Assembly: GCA_946479745.1 (NCBI GenBank) | Contig: CAMLGZ010000011.1 | Span: forward strand, 1-64,000 | DNA length: 64,000 bases | Direction: 5' to 3' | DNA from: an uncultured Pseudoxanthomonas sp. | GTDB lineage: Bacteria; Pseudomonadota; Gammaproteobacteria; Xanthomonadales; Xanthomonadaceae | Part shown: positions 6,616-15,913 of the stretch, one piece after another | How the letters are laid out: each line of letters begins with the position of its first letter | How positions within the stretch are numbered: position 1 is the first letter of the stretch | The notes under the pieces: generated by a model | What the model was told of the DNA's origin: nothing | The model's input: only the letters and a program-made list of their open reading frames with translations | The model's database searches: none | Translations under genes and position numbers: made by a program

Positions 6616-8886
6616 TTACCAGCTCACCGACAGGCTGACCGCGAAGTTGCGGCCAGGGCTGGTGTAGCGGTCCAGCGTCAGGCTTTGGCCGCTGACTACC
6701 GGAACGTCGCCGGCATCGGAATATTTCCGGTCCGCCAGGTTGAAGATGCCCGCGTTGAAGGTCGCGCCCGGTGCGAAGTTCCAATGCGCGTAAAGGTCCA
6801 GTACGCCATAACCACTCTGCTGGAAATAGCTGGGGTCCGAAACCCGATCCTTGCGGTCGACGAAACGACCGGCCAGTTCAGCGCCCCAGATTTCGTGGCT
6901 GTAGGCGATGCCCAGCGTCGCGGTCAGCGGATCGACGCTATCCAGGTTGCGGGTGACGTTCTGCTCTTCGACCACGCCCGGCGAAACTTCGACCTCTTCC
7001 GGCCCCCTGCCCTTGCCCTGCGACCAAGCGGCAGCACCGCGCAGCGACCAGCCCTGCAATGCTTCGGACAGCGCACCGAGTTCCAGACCGGCCTTCAGCT
7101 CCAGACCGTAGATCCTCGCTTCGGCGATATTCTGCGATTGGTAAACCGTGAGGCCTTCGTCGTTGACTCCGATGAAGCGCATCGACTCGATGAAGTCTTC
7201 GTAACGGTTGTAGTAAGCCGACAGGCTGGCGTACGCCGCTCTATTGGAGAACCGCAGACCCGCTTCCAGGCCGTCGCTGGTTTCCGGCTTCAGATCCGGA
7301 TTGGCGATAGCGGTGTAGCGGAAGGCGACGTTGGTGAAACCGATATTGACGTCGTTGTAAGGCGGCGAGCGGAAGCCGCGCGAATAACCGCCGAACAGCG
7401 ACCAGTCCTCGTTGAAATTCCATACCGCGCCCAGCTTCGGCGACACGCTGGTCTCGCTGATGTCGCTGACCACCACGCCGGGATTGTCCTCGGCGAAGAT
7501 GTTGTCCACTTCGGGCTTGAGCTCGTAACGGTCGACGCGCAAGGCCGGGATCAGGCGGAATGCGCCGTCGGCGAAACTTATTTCGTCCTGGACGTACAAC
7601 GCCGCGGTGGTGGTCTTGCTGATGGGGAAATCACGCACCGGGAACACATCGGGCAGCATCACCGGCGTGCTGACGCCGGTGACCAGAAAGGTGCGCAGGC
7701 CATCGCGCTTCTGCCGGGTCTCGGTGCGCGACACGTCCAGCCCGTAGGACAGCGCATGCTGCGCCGAGCCGGTGCTGAAGTCTTTGCCGATGTTCAACTG
7801 CAGACCGTAGGTGCGCTGGTCGAAATCGAATTCGCGCTCACGCATGTCGCGCAGGGTCGGCGGCGCCAGGCCACTGCGGAGCTCGCGGGTGTACTGAGTG
7901 GTCTGGCTGTCCTGGCGGTACACCTGCCAGTCCAGGCGGTCGGCGAAACCGCTGCCGATCGCATCGATTTCATGAGCGAAGGAAACCCGGGCCCGGGACT
8001 GGTGGTCGCGGGCGATGACCGAGTCGTTGATCGCGGCAGTCAGCGCCTGGCGGCCTTGCGCGTTCAACAGGTCGGTGTCGGTATCGTCTTCGTTGCCTTC
8101 GACGGTCAGCTTGAAACGCTGGTCTTCGCTGATTTCGAACACCAGCTTGGCCAACAGGCTGCGTCCGTCCCGTTCCTGCGGGTTGGGTTGGGTGCGCGCG
8201 CTGCCGCTGCCGCCGACTTCGCCCTGATTCTCGGTCTCCTGACCCTGGCGATGGCTTACCGCCACCAGACCCGACCAGCGCTCGCCGCCGAAAGCCGCGG
8301 TGGCGCCGCCGAACAGGCCGTCCCAACCGCTGTCGTAACCGATCTTGAAACCGAAGTAGGCGTCCTTGCCCTCCTCCAGATAGTCCGAAGGATCCTTGGT
8401 GATGAAAGAGACCACGCCACCCAACGCATCGGAACCGTAGAGCGAGCTGGTGGGACCGCGCACCACTTCCACGCGCTTGAGCGTGTCCAGGTCGACGAAG
8501 TTGCGGTTGGCGTTGGAGAAGCTGCCGATGGAGAACGCGTCCGACACCGGAATGCCGTCGGTCTGGATGCGCACCCGATTGCCGCCGAGTCCCCGTACGC
8601 GGATATCACCCAGGCCGAAGCGGCCGAAGCTGCTGCCCACGCTGATGCCCGGTTCGTAGCGGAACAGATCCTTCAGGTCGCGCACCAGCAGTTCGTCCAT
8701 GCGTTCTCGTTCGATCACATCGACCGTATTGGGCACATCGCCAATGGCGCGCTCGTTGCGGGTAGCGGTGACCTGGACGCGGTCGAGTTCGTTGATATCG
8801 GCGCCGGCATCGGCGGCGGTTTCCGCATGGGCGGTGGTGGCAAGCGCAAGCCAAAGCGCTGAAACGAGCAAGGTGGGACGGTTCAT
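6616..8886 (-). CDS. TonB-dependent heme/hemoglobin receptor
   Basis: 756 residues: signal peptide (1-21, ending TTAHA), plug domain (~35-150, with VQVTATRNER, RVRGLGGNRVRIQTDGIPV and VEVVRGPTSSLYGSDALGG), then a 22-strand-type barrel. The receptor-family motifs GFRSPP and NPDLKPETSDGLE characteristic of HmuR/HemR-type proteins are present in the barrel. The end, VSLSVSW, has the terminal aromatic residue expected for outer-membrane insertion. It imports heme across the outer membrane using TonB energy. It lies 150 bases after hemP with the Fur box further upstream, making it iron-regulated. Confidence 0.93.
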   Translation of the reverse strand: MNRPTLLVSALWLALATTAHAETAADAGADINELDRVQVTATRNERAIGDVPNTVDVIERERMDELLVRDLKDLFRYEPGISVGSSFGRFGLGDIRVRGLGGNRVRIQTDGIPVSDAFSIGSFSNANRNFVDLDTLKRVEVVRGPTSSLYGSDALGGVVSFITKDPSDYLEEGKDAYFGFKIGYDSGWDGLFGGATAAFGGERWSGLVAVSHRQGQETENQGEVGGSGSARTQPNPQERDGRSLLAKLVFEISEDQRFKLTVEGNEDDTDTDLLNAQGRQALTAAINDSVIARDHQSRARVSFAHEIDAIGSGFADRLDWQVYRQDSQTTQYTRELRSGLAPPTLRDMREREFDFDQRTYGLQLNIGKDFSTGSAQHALSYGLDVSRTETRQKRDGLRTFLVTGVSTPVMLPDVFPVRDFPISKTTTAALYVQDEISFADGAFRLIPALRVDRYELKPEVDNIFAEDNPGVVVSDISETSVSPKLGAVWNFNEDWSLFGGYSRGFRSPPYNDVNIGFTNVAFRYTAIANPDLKPETSDGLEAGLRFSNRAAYASLSAYYNRYEDFIESMRFIGVNDEGLTVYQSQNIAEARIYGLELKAGLELGALSEALQGWSLRGAAAWSQGKGRGPEEVEVSPGVVEEQNVTRNLDSVDPLTATLGIAYSHEIWGAELAGRFVDRKDRVSDPSYFQQSGYGVLDLYAHWNFAPGATFNAGIFNLADRKYSDAGDVPVVSGQSLTLDRYTSPGRNFAVSLSVSW

Positions 8887-9036
8887 CGGTTCTACGGGTC
8901 CTGTGCAAGGTAGTGACCCGGTGAGCTGGCGAACCGATGGCTGGCGCTCGGGTGGAGAGAGGCTTTTATGTTTTGTGGTGCGGCAGTACGCGCCACGACC
9001 CCGCGTGGTGCGATCCTGCGGATCGGGCTACGAGAA

Positions 9037-9267
9037 CTATTTGGTCAGGATCAGCTTGTCGTTGCTGGTGTGGCGCAGGCGGTAGACGCGATCGCCATGG
9101 CTGATCAGGATTTCGCGGCGCCCGTTGAGCAGAAGTTCGCTGCTGAGGGTTTCTTCCACGCGTACCGGCTGGGAGACGATGCGTTCATGCGGAACCCCGC
9201 TTTCTGGATGGGAATGTCCCGGATGGGAATGTCCGGGGCGGGAAAAGAAAGCCGGTTGTGCGCTCAT
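9037..9267 (-). CDS. hemP: Hemin uptake protein HemP
   Basis: 76 residues with the HemP family core at the C-terminus: SELLLNGRREILISHGD and VYRLRHTSNDKLILTK. The N-terminal part has an unusual repeated GHSHPGHSHP stretch that could bind metal or heme. HemP proteins precede heme receptor genes in many proteobacteria and are needed for heme uptake or its regulation. AGGAG lies nine bases before the ATG and a strong Fur box (9300-9318) is just upstream, so this is the first gene of the operon. Confidence 0.93.
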   Translation of the reverse strand: MSAQPAFFSRPGHSHPGHSHPESGVPHERIVSQPVRVEETLSSELLLNGRREILISHGDRVYRLRHTSNDKLILTK

Positions 9268-9299
9268 CTGGGGTAGCTCCTGTGGGAACAGGATTAGAT

Positions 9300-9318
9300 G
9301 ATAATGATTCTCATTACT
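9300..9318. promoter_or_regulatory. Fur box
   Basis: GATAATGATTCTCATTACT matches the 19-base Fur consensus (GATAATGATAATCATTATC) at 15 positions. It lies 33 bases before hemP and no other gene starts here, so it controls the heme operon. Confidence 0.85.
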
Positions 9319-9365
9319 ACGTCAAGACCCCAATCTCGACCCTCTTCCCCGCTCAGCCGCACGAC

Positions 9366-10340
9366 TCATTCAGCCGTAGCGACTTCCAGCCGCGCCCACA
9401 CCGTATCGTCGTAACGGCCGGCCAGGTCCAGCGCACCCAGGTTCTCCAGCAATTGCGAAGTGCGGCTGGCGCCCAGCATCACCGTGGACACGTGCGGATT
9501 GCGCAGGCACCAGGCGATGGCCAGTTGCGAGGGCTTCTCGCCCAGTTCGGTCGCCACGGCGGTGAAGCGGCGCACGCGGTCGATGCGCCGGTTCTCGTCG
9601 TCGCCCATCACCATGCGCTGCAGCCACGCATTGTCTTTCTGGCCCAGCCGCGACTCCGCAGCCACTCCTTCGTTGTATTTGCCGGTCAGCAGACCCGAGG
9701 CCAGCGGCGACCAGATGGTGGTGCCCAGTCCCAGTTCGGAATACAGCGGCGCGTATTCCAGCTCCACGCGCGCGCGGTGCAGCAGGTTGTACTGCGGCTG
9801 CTCCATGGTCGGTGCATGCAGATGATGGGTACGCGCAATGCGTGCGGCTTCCTTGATCTGCGCGGCGGACCATTCCGAAGTTCCCCAATACATCACCTTG
9901 CCCTGGCGGATCAGCGCGTCCATGGCCCAGACGGTTTCTTCGACCGGCGTGTCCGGGTCGGGGCGATGGCAGAAATACAGATCCAGATGATCCACGCGCA
10001 GGCGCTGCAATGCCGCATGGCAAGCTTCGAACACATGCTTGCGCGACAACCCGCGCTGGGTCGGCCGGGGGTCCTCTACAGCGCCGAAGAACACCTTGCT
10101 GGACACGCAATAACCATCGCGCGGCAGGCGCAGGTCGGCGATCACATCGCCCATGACCTTCTCGGCCTCGCCTTTCGCATAGACCTCGGCGTTGTCGAAG
10201 AAGTTGATGCCGTTGTCGTACGCGGCCGCGATCAGATTGCGCGCTTCGCTGCGCCCGATCTGACCACCGAAGGTGACCCACGCGCCGAAAGACAGCGCCG
10301 AAAGCTGCAAACCGGAGGAACCGAGGCGTCGGTACTGCAT
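9366..10340 (-). CDS. Aldo/keto reductase (voltage-gated K+ channel beta-subunit-like)
   Basis: 324 residues. Family features in order: MQYRRLGSSGLQLSALSFG, the catalytic FFDNAEVYAKGEAE (Asp and Tyr), the lysine in SSKVFFG, the histidine in LYFCHRPD, and a C-terminal NADPH site (LGASRTSQLLENL). It most resembles the YghZ/Kv-beta group, which reduces small aldehydes and ketones with NADPH. The natural substrate cannot be read. The ATG at 10340 has GGGAG eight bases before it; a TTG five codons upstream is less likely. It runs away from the neighbouring manganese-riboswitch gene and is probably a single-gene unit. Confidence 0.9.
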   Translation of the reverse strand: MQYRRLGSSGLQLSALSFGAWVTFGGQIGRSEARNLIAAAYDNGINFFDNAEVYAKGEAEKVMGDVIADLRLPRDGYCVSSKVFFGAVEDPRPTQRGLSRKHVFEACHAALQRLRVDHLDLYFCHRPDPDTPVEETVWAMDALIRQGKVMYWGTSEWSAAQIKEAARIARTHHLHAPTMEQPQYNLLHRARVELEYAPLYSELGLGTTIWSPLASGLLTGKYNEGVAAESRLGQKDNAWLQRMVMGDDENRRIDRVRRFTAVATELGEKPSQLAIAWCLRNPHVSTVMLGASRTSQLLENLGALDLAGRYDDTVWARLEVATAE

Positions 10341-10404
10341 GCGTATTGCTCCCAAAGCGTTCTGGCGAATGAGAAGAGTTTACCCATGCCGGATGAGGCA
10401 TCTG

Positions 10405-10410
10405 TACAAT
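10405..10410 (+). promoter_or_regulatory. Promoter -10 element before the manganese riboswitch
   Basis: TACAAT, 15 bases before the first strand of the riboswitch P1 helix. No good -35 is visible. Confidence 0.4.
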
Positions 10411-10425
10411 CGCCGCACTTTCCTC

Positions 10426-10628
10426 CTCCGGGGAGTAGCCCACCCGCCGCGTGCGGGGTCTGCGCATCAACACACTTGGCCGCATTCCTATTGGAATCCT
10501 CGCCATGGTGCGCAGGGCCGAAGCTTCCGCTTCGTCGTCGGGCAAGACCGTAGGCAGGCGTTGCGCTCACCCGGACCGGGCTGCGCGGCGTTTGCCTTCG
10601 CGTCCTTCGCGAATGCCCGGTCCCGGAG
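10426..10628 (+). promoter_or_regulatory. yybP-ykoY manganese riboswitch
   Basis: The leader carries the hallmark GGGGAGTAGCC (10430-10440) next to a closing helix: CTCCGGG (10426-10432) pairs perfectly with CCCGGAG (10622-10628). A second conserved-looking segment, GGGCAAGACC, lies in the 3' half. The class senses Mn2+ and usually switches on manganese exporters; a Xanthomonas oryzae member has been studied structurally. The 3' strand of the helix contains the GGAG Shine-Dalgarno of the gene at 10635, so control is probably at translation initiation. Confidence 0.82.
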
Positions 10629-10634
10629 TAGACG

Positions 10635-11204
10635 ATGTTCACCCTGCAAGCCCTGTTGGTCTCCACCGGCACGGTGGCGCTCGCCGAAATAGGCGACAAG
10701 ACCCAGTTGTTGGCGCTGCTGCTCGCGGCCCGCTTCCGCAAACCGTGGCCGATCGCCTTCGGCATCCTGGCGGCCACGCTCATCAATCACGCGATCTCGG
10801 CCTGGCTGGGCGCCGAGCTGTCGCAATGGCTGTCGCCGGAAGTGTTGCGCTGGATCGTCGCGGGCAGCTTCCTGGCCGTCGCCTTGTGGACGCTCAAGCC
10901 CGACACACTGGACGAAGGCGCGAAACTGCCGGCGCATGGCGCCTTCATCGCTACCACCCTTGCCTTCTTCCTGGCCGAGATCGGCGACAAGACCCAAGTG
11001 GCCACGGTCCTGCTGGCGACCAAATACTCGCCTCTGTGGGAAGTGATCGCCGGTACCACCCTGGGCATGCTGATCGCCAATCTGCCGGTGGTCTGGCTGG
11101 GGCATCGATTCGCCGATCGCCTGCCGCTGAAACTGGCCCGCAGCGTGGCCGCAATGGTGTTCCTGGCGCTGGCGACCTGGGTGGCGTTGCGCGGTATAGG
11201 CTGA
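10635..11204 (+). CDS. TMEM165/GDT1 (UPF0016) family manganese transporter
   Basis: 189 residues with six predicted membrane helices in two homologous halves. Each half carries the family signature EIGDKTQ (residues 18-24 and 115-121), which forms the cation pathway. Bacterial relatives such as MntX export Mn2+, and the manganese riboswitch directly upstream supports that substrate. GGAG lies six bases before the ATG and is part of the riboswitch closing helix. The length is standard for bacterial two-repeat members. Calcium or proton exchange, as in eukaryotic relatives, is a less likely alternative. Confidence 0.9.
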   Translation: MFTLQALLVSTGTVALAEIGDKTQLLALLLAARFRKPWPIAFGILAATLINHAISAWLGAELSQWLSPEVLRWIVAGSFLAVALWTLKPDTLDEGAKLPAHGAFIATTLAFFLAEIGDKTQVATVLLATKYSPLWEVIAGTTLGMLIANLPVVWLGHRFADRLPLKLARSVAAMVFLALATWVALRGIG

Positions 11205-11282
11205 AGTGCGGCTTGATTTGCCTTGCCCAGCCTGCTGCCCTGCTCTAGTCTGCTTCGATTCGGGGACTACGTGGGGCTGCAC

Positions 11283-12581
11283 ATGCTGGAAGGTTTGGGG
11301 CGAATCGGATTCGGGTTGTTCGGGCTGGCGGTGCTGATCGGCATCGTGTTCCTGTTTTCCAACAACCGGAAGGCGGTCGACTGGAAGCTGGTCGTCACCG
11401 GGGTGACCCTGCAGATCGCTTTCGCGGCGCTGGTGCTGCTGGTGCCGGGCGGGCGTGAAGTGTTCGACTGGCTGGGCCAGGTCTTCGTCAAGATCCTCAG
11501 CTTCGTGAATGCTGGCTCTTCCTTCATCTTCGGCAGCTTGATGGATGTGAAGACCTACGGCTTCATCTTCGCCTTCCAGGTGTTGCCGACCATCATCTTC
11601 TTCGCCGCGCTGATGGGCGTGCTGTACCACCTGAACGTGATGCAGGCCGTGGTGCGGGCGATGGCCTGGGCCATCACCAAGGTCATGCGCGTCTCCGGCG
11701 CGGAAACCACCAGTGTCTGCGCCAGCGTGTTCATCGGCCAGACCGAGGCGCCGCTGACCGTGCGTCCGTACATTCCCAAGATGACCGAGTCCGAGCTGAT
11801 CACCATGATGATCGGCGGCATGGCCCACATCGCCGGCGGCGTGCTGGCGGCTTATGTCGGCATGCTGGGCGGCGGCGATCCGGCGCAACAGGCTTTCTAT
11901 GCCAAGCATCTGCTGGCCGCATCGATCATGGCCGCGCCGGCGACGCTGGTGGTGGCCAAGCTGCTGATTCCTGAAACCGGTACGCCGCTGACCCGCGGCA
12001 CGGTGAAGATGGAAGTGGAAAAGACTTCCAGCAACATAATCGATGCGGCCGCGGCCGGCGCGGGCGACGGCCTGCGTCTGGCCCTGAACATCGGCGCCAT
12101 GCTGCTGGCCTTCATCGCCCTGATCGCGCTGGTGAACTGGCCGCTGACCTGGATTGGCGAAGTCACCGGGCTGCAGGCCGTGCTCGGCAAGCCGACCGAC
12201 CTGGCCATGATCTTCGGTTATCTGCTGGCGCCCATCGCCTGGGTGATCGGCGTGCCGTGGCAGGACGCCACCACCGTGGGTTCGCTGATCGGCCAGAAGA
12301 TCGTGATCAACGAATTCGTCGCCTATCTGCAGCTGGCCGATATCGTCAACGGCAAGGTCGCCGGCGTGAGCCTGTCGGCGGAAGGCAAGCTGATCGCCAC
12401 CTATGCGTTGTGCGGTTTCGCCAACTTCAGTTCCATCGCCATCCAGATCGGCGGCATCGGCGGTCTGGCGCCGGAGCGGCGCTCGGATCTGGCGCGCTTC
12501 GGCCTGCGTGCGGTGCTGGGCGGCACCATCGCCACCTTGATGACCGCGACCATCGCCGGCGTCCTGTCGCATTTCGGGTAA
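11283..12581 (+). CDS. nupC: Concentrative nucleoside transporter (NupC family)
   Basis: 432 residues from the ATG at 11283. Polytopic inner-membrane protein with the CNT family signatures: [14 protein letters not shown], the conserved [19 protein letters not shown] loop, [10 protein letters not shown] and [17 protein letters not shown]. It imports nucleosides with a cation gradient. The frame extends upstream to a TTG at 11223, but family alignment favours this start ([15 protein letters not shown]). A ribokinase gene follows after four bases, suggesting that imported nucleosides feed a ribose-salvage step. Confidence 0.93.
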   Translation: MLEGLGRIGFGLFGLAVLIGIVFLFSNNRKAVDWKLVVTGVTLQIAFAALVLLVPGGREVFDWLGQVFVKILSFVNAGSSFIFGSLMDVKTYGFIFAFQVLPTIIFFAALMGVLYHLNVMQAVVRAMAWAITKVMRVSGAETTSVCASVFIGQTEAPLTVRPYIPKMTESELITMMIGGMAHIAGGVLAAYVGMLGGGDPAQQAFYAKHLLAASIMAAPATLVVAKLLIPETGTPLTRGTVKMEVEKTSSNIIDAAAAGAGDGLRLALNIGAMLLAFIALIALVNWPLTWIGEVTGLQAVLGKPTDLAMIFGYLLAPIAWVIGVPWQDATTVGSLIGQKIVINEFVAYLQLADIVNGKVAGVSLSAEGKLIATYALCGFANFSSIAIQIGGIGGLAPERRSDLARFGLRAVLGGTIATLMTATIAGVLSHFG

Positions 12582-12585
12582 GCGC

Positions 12586-13548
12586 ATGGCCTCGGTAGTC
12601 GTAGCGGGTTCTTTCAATGTCGACCACGTTTGGCAATGCGAAGCGTTGCCTGCGCCGGGGGCCACCATTTCGGGCAGTTACACCAGTGGCCCGGGCGGGA
12701 AGGGTTTCAACCAGGCCATCGCCGCCGCGCGGGCGGGCGCGGACACCACCTTCGTCTGTGCGCTCGGAAATGACCCGGGCGGCGTGCTGGCGCGTTCGCT
12801 GGCCGCCGCGGAAGGCGTCGACCTGCGCGATCTGGTGCCGGACCAGCCCACCGGCACCGCCGGCATCTATGTGGATGCGCACGGGCGCAACAGCATCGTG
12901 ATCGGCGCTGGCGCCAACGCATCGCTGACGCCCGCGTTCGTGCGTTCGCAAAGCGCAGCCGTCGCCGCTGCCGGCGCGGTGCTGGTGCAGCTGGAATCGC
13001 CCGCTGAAAGCATCGTCGCCGCTCTGGAGCTCGCGCGTGCGCATGGCGTGGTGACGCTGTTGAATCCCGCCCCCGCCAACGCGGCGACCAGCATCGAACT
13101 GCTGGCGCTCGCCGATATCCTCACCCCGAACGAAACCGAATTCGCCGCTCTGGTCGCCCGCCATATCGGCGAGAAGATCGAGCCGGACGATGTCGGCATC
13201 ACCGATGGCGTCAGCCTGCACGCGCTATGCCGCGAGCTGCTGGCGCACGGCACGGTGGTGGTGACGCTGGGTTCGGCGGGTGTGTTCGTATCGCATGCCG
13301 AGGACGCTTTGCGCGGCGACGCCAAGTCCCATTACCGCTTGGCCGCAGAGCCCGCCGATGTCGTTGACACCACCGGCGCGGGCGATGCCTTCAATGGCGC
13401 GCTTGCCGCTTCGCTGGCCGGTGCGGAACTGCCCTTCGCCGAGCATGTGCGTTTCGCCAACCGCTATGCGGCCTTGTCGACCGAACGTGCGGGCGCCGCT
13501 TTGTCCATGCCGACCCTGGCCGAAGTGCGTCAGCGGTTCTCCCAATAA
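12586..13548 (+). CDS. rbsK: Ribokinase (PfkB family)
   Basis: 320 residues. PfkB sugar kinase: N-terminal GSFNVDHVW and GPGGKGFNQA substrate-binding motifs, and C-terminal DTTGAGDAFNGALAASLA (261-278), where D267 is the expected catalytic base. It phosphorylates ribose, or a related pentose from nucleoside breakdown, to the 5-phosphate. The gene starts four bases after nupC and is clearly co-transcribed. No nucleoside hydrolase or phosphorylase lies beside it, so the source of free ribose must be encoded elsewhere. Another PfkB substrate remains possible. Confidence 0.85.
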   Translation: MASVVVAGSFNVDHVWQCEALPAPGATISGSYTSGPGGKGFNQAIAAARAGADTTFVCALGNDPGGVLARSLAAAEGVDLRDLVPDQPTGTAGIYVDAHGRNSIVIGAGANASLTPAFVRSQSAAVAAAGAVLVQLESPAESIVAALELARAHGVVTLLNPAPANAATSIELLALADILTPNETEFAALVARHIGEKIEPDDVGITDGVSLHALCRELLAHGTVVVTLGSAGVFVSHAEDALRGDAKSHYRLAAEPADVVDTTGAGDAFNGALAASLAGAELPFAEHVRFANRYAALSTERAGAALSMPTLAEVRQRFSQ

Positions 13549-13579
13549 GCCTCCAAACGCCGGCCGAGCCGGCGGCGAT

Positions 13580-13585
13580 TACAAT
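13580..13585 (+). promoter_or_regulatory. Putative -10 box for leaderless dusB mRNA
   Basis: TACAAT lies exactly six bases before the dusB ATG and no Shine-Dalgarno is present, so transcription would begin at or next to the start codon. No clear -35. Confidence 0.4.
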
Positions 13586-13591
13586 GCCGAC

Positions 13592-14590
13592 ATGCAGATC
13601 GGCCCTTACCGCATCGAACCGGCGCTGATCCTGGCCCCCATGGCCGGGGTCACCGACAAGCCGTTCCGGCAACTGTGCAAACGGTTGGGCGCGGGACTTG
13701 CGGTGTCGGAAATGACCACCGGCAATCCCCAGCTCTGGCATACGCGCAAATCTCTGCATCGCATGGACCATATCGGCGAACCGGCGCCGGTCAGTGTGCA
13801 GATCGCCGGCACCGAGCCGCAGGTGCTGGCCGATGCGGCGCGCCACAATGTCGATCACGGCGCGCAGATCATCGACATCAACATGGGCTGCCCTGCGAAG
13901 AAGGTGTGCAATACCTGGGCCGGCTCGGCGTTGATGCGCGACGAAGCGTTGGTTTCGCGCATCCTGGAAGCGGTGGTACGCGCCGTGGAGGTGCCGGTGA
14001 CCTTGAAGATCCGCACCGGTTGGAACTCCGAAAACCGCAACGCCCTGACCATCGCCCGCATCGCCGAGAGCGCCGGCATCGCCGCGCTGGCGGTGCATGG
14101 CCGCACCCGCGACCAGCAGTACACGGGCGTGGCCGAGTACGACACCATCGCCGAAATCAAATCCGCATTGCGCATCCCGGTGATGGCCAATGGCGACATC
14201 GATTCGCCGCACAAGGCGGCTTTCGTGCTGCAAGCCACGGGAGCCGACGCCTTGCTGATCGGCCGGGCCGCGCAAGGCCGGCCGTGGATCTTCCGCGAAA
14301 TCTCCCATTACCTGGCGACCGGCGATCTGTTGCCGGCGCCGACGCTGGGCGAAGTGCGCGAGATCCTGCTGGGCCATCTGCAGGCGCTGCATGAGTTCTA
14401 TGGCGAACATCAGGGTGTGCGCATCGCGCGCAAGCATCTGGGCTGGTACGCGAAAGACCGGCCGGAAAACGCGGCGTTCCGCGCGGTGGTCAATCGGGCC
14501 GAGAGCGCGGATGAGCAAATATGCCTGACCAGCGATTACTTCGACGCCCTGATTGCCGGCATTGTCCCCAGGCTACCTGTCGCAGCATGA
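13592..14590 (+). CDS. dusB: tRNA-dihydrouridine synthase B
   Basis: 332 residues. FMN-dependent enzyme that reduces uridine to dihydrouridine in tRNA. Signatures: LAPMAGVTDKPFR, then NMGCPAKKVCN with the catalytic Cys (C100), KIRTGW, AVHGRT and GADALLIGRAAQGRPWIF at the FMN phosphate site. The open frame runs far upstream into rbsK, but the ATG at 13592 matches the family N-terminus (MQIGPYRIEPALILAPM). In many gammaproteobacteria dusB is followed by fis; here an intergenic palindrome and a methyltransferase gene follow instead. Confidence 0.95.
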   Translation: MQIGPYRIEPALILAPMAGVTDKPFRQLCKRLGAGLAVSEMTTGNPQLWHTRKSLHRMDHIGEPAPVSVQIAGTEPQVLADAARHNVDHGAQIIDINMGCPAKKVCNTWAGSALMRDEALVSRILEAVVRAVEVPVTLKIRTGWNSENRNALTIARIAESAGIAALAVHGRTRDQQYTGVAEYDTIAEIKSALRIPVMANGDIDSPHKAAFVLQATGADALLIGRAAQGRPWIFREISHYLATGDLLPAPTLGEVREILLGHLQALHEFYGEHQGVRIARKHLGWYAKDRPENAAFRAVVNRAESADEQICLTSDYFDALIAGIVPRLPVAA

Positions 14591-14651
14591 AGAATGCCCA
14601 CCCATGAAGAGTCTTGGATCAAGTTGGATGTAGCCTCTATTGAAAAATCCC

Positions 14652-14753
14652 CGTTCGTGGTGAGCCTGTCGAACCACGCTGTTCGCGCGGGATTGACGAG
14701 TAAGGCTTGAAGGAATCCACCAAGAGCGTGGTTCGACAAGCTCACCACGAGCG
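14652..14753. repeat. Long intergenic inverted repeat, TTCGTGGTGAGCCTGTCGAA type
   Basis: Arms of 29 bases (14652-14680 and 14725-14753) with very few mismatches around a 44-base loop. It lies between dusB and the methyltransferase gene. Different family from the GTAGGAGC units. Confidence 0.8.
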
Positions 14754-14809
14754 GGACTATTTGTTCAGATGTTCCTTAAAGTTTGCCTAGCGCCTCCCAG
14801 AGAACCCTC

Positions 14810-15649
14810 ATGAGCGACCCTTCCAACTCCAGCAGCACCGAATTCCCCTACCTGCACGGCTTTTCCGAAGTGGAGCAGGCGCGGCTGGTGAAGCAGGCCC
14901 AGATCGCCGAATCGACCATCTTCCACGACATCGATTACGCCGGGGCCAGCCGTCTGCTGGAAGTGGGAAGCGGCGTGGGCGCCCAGACCGAGATCCTGCT
15001 GCGGCGCTTTCCCGCACTGCATGCGACCTGCGTTGACCTGAGTCCCGCACAGCTGGGCGCAGCCTCCCGGCGACTGTCGGCGATGCCCTGGCTGGAAGGT
15101 CGCTACGCGCTGCAGCAAGCCGATGCGACCGACCTGCCGTTCGCGCCGCGCAGCTTCGATTGCGCCTTCCTGTGCTGGGTGTTGGAACACGTCCCCTCGC
15201 CTGCGCGGGTGCTCAACGAAGTACGGCGGGTGCTGTCGCCGGGCTCGCCGGTGTACATCACCGAGGTCATGAACGCCTCGTTCCTGCTGGACCCGTATTC
15301 GCCCAATGTGTGGCGCTACTGGATGGCGTTCAACGATTTCCAGATCGATAGCGGCGGCGATCCCTTCATCGGCGCCAAGCTCGGCAACTTGCTGCTGGCC
15401 GGCGGTTACCGCGATGTGTCCACGCAGATCAAGACCTTCCATTTCGACAATCGCGAACCGGCGCGGCGCAAGACCATGATCGCGTTCTGGGAGGAGCTGC
15501 TGCTTTCGGCCGCCGATCAATTGCTGGCCGAGGGCAAGGTCACCGACGAGGTGGTGGAAGGCGTTCGCCGCGAAATGCACCAGGTGCAGAACGACCCCGA
15601 TGCGGTGTTCTTCTATTCGTTCGTGCAGGCGCGTGCGACCGTTTATTGA
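14810..15649 (+). CDS. Class I SAM-dependent methyltransferase
   Basis: 279 residues. Rossmann-type methyltransferase: motif I LLEVGSGVGAQTEILL (~50-65), acidic residue at the end of strand 2 (CVDLS), QADATDLPFAPRSFDCAF (motif II/III region) and WVLEHVPSPARVLNEVRRVL. The pattern resembles UbiE/COQ5-like or SAM-binding methyltransferase_11 proteins acting on small molecules; the substrate cannot be inferred. The ATG at 14810 is preferred over an upstream TTG. It is flanked by palindromic DNA upstream and a short unrelated exported gene downstream, so context does not help. Confidence 0.85.
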   Translation: MSDPSNSSSTEFPYLHGFSEVEQARLVKQAQIAESTIFHDIDYAGASRLLEVGSGVGAQTEILLRRFPALHATCVDLSPAQLGAASRRLSAMPWLEGRYALQQADATDLPFAPRSFDCAFLCWVLEHVPSPARVLNEVRRVLSPGSPVYITEVMNASFLLDPYSPNVWRYWMAFNDFQIDSGGDPFIGAKLGNLLLAGGYRDVSTQIKTFHFDNREPARRKTMIAFWEELLLSAADQLLAEGKVTDEVVEGVRREMHQVQNDPDAVFFYSFVQARATVY

Positions 15650-15913
15650 GCGATTTTGCAAAGCTTGGCTCGAGTGTTGCCCAAACAGGACGGAAATATC
15701 GACACCGGCTATCGCGAGCGGCCAGAAACACCTTCTTTCATGGCACGCAATACGATTCAAGGGCATCACGAAACGACAACCGTGGCATAGGTAACGGTGC
15801 TTTCCAGCACTCGTTTTTACGGTGCCTGCGGCGCATAAATGATGGTGCCGGACTACCCCACCGGATCACGGACTCCCCCCTCTCCATGGACGACCAGGCT
15901 TCAGGAGAACATC

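Noticed and set aside
6589..8862. 757-codon plus-strand open frame opposite the heme receptor
   Set aside because: No recognisable domain; the minus-strand frame encodes a complete TonB-dependent receptor.
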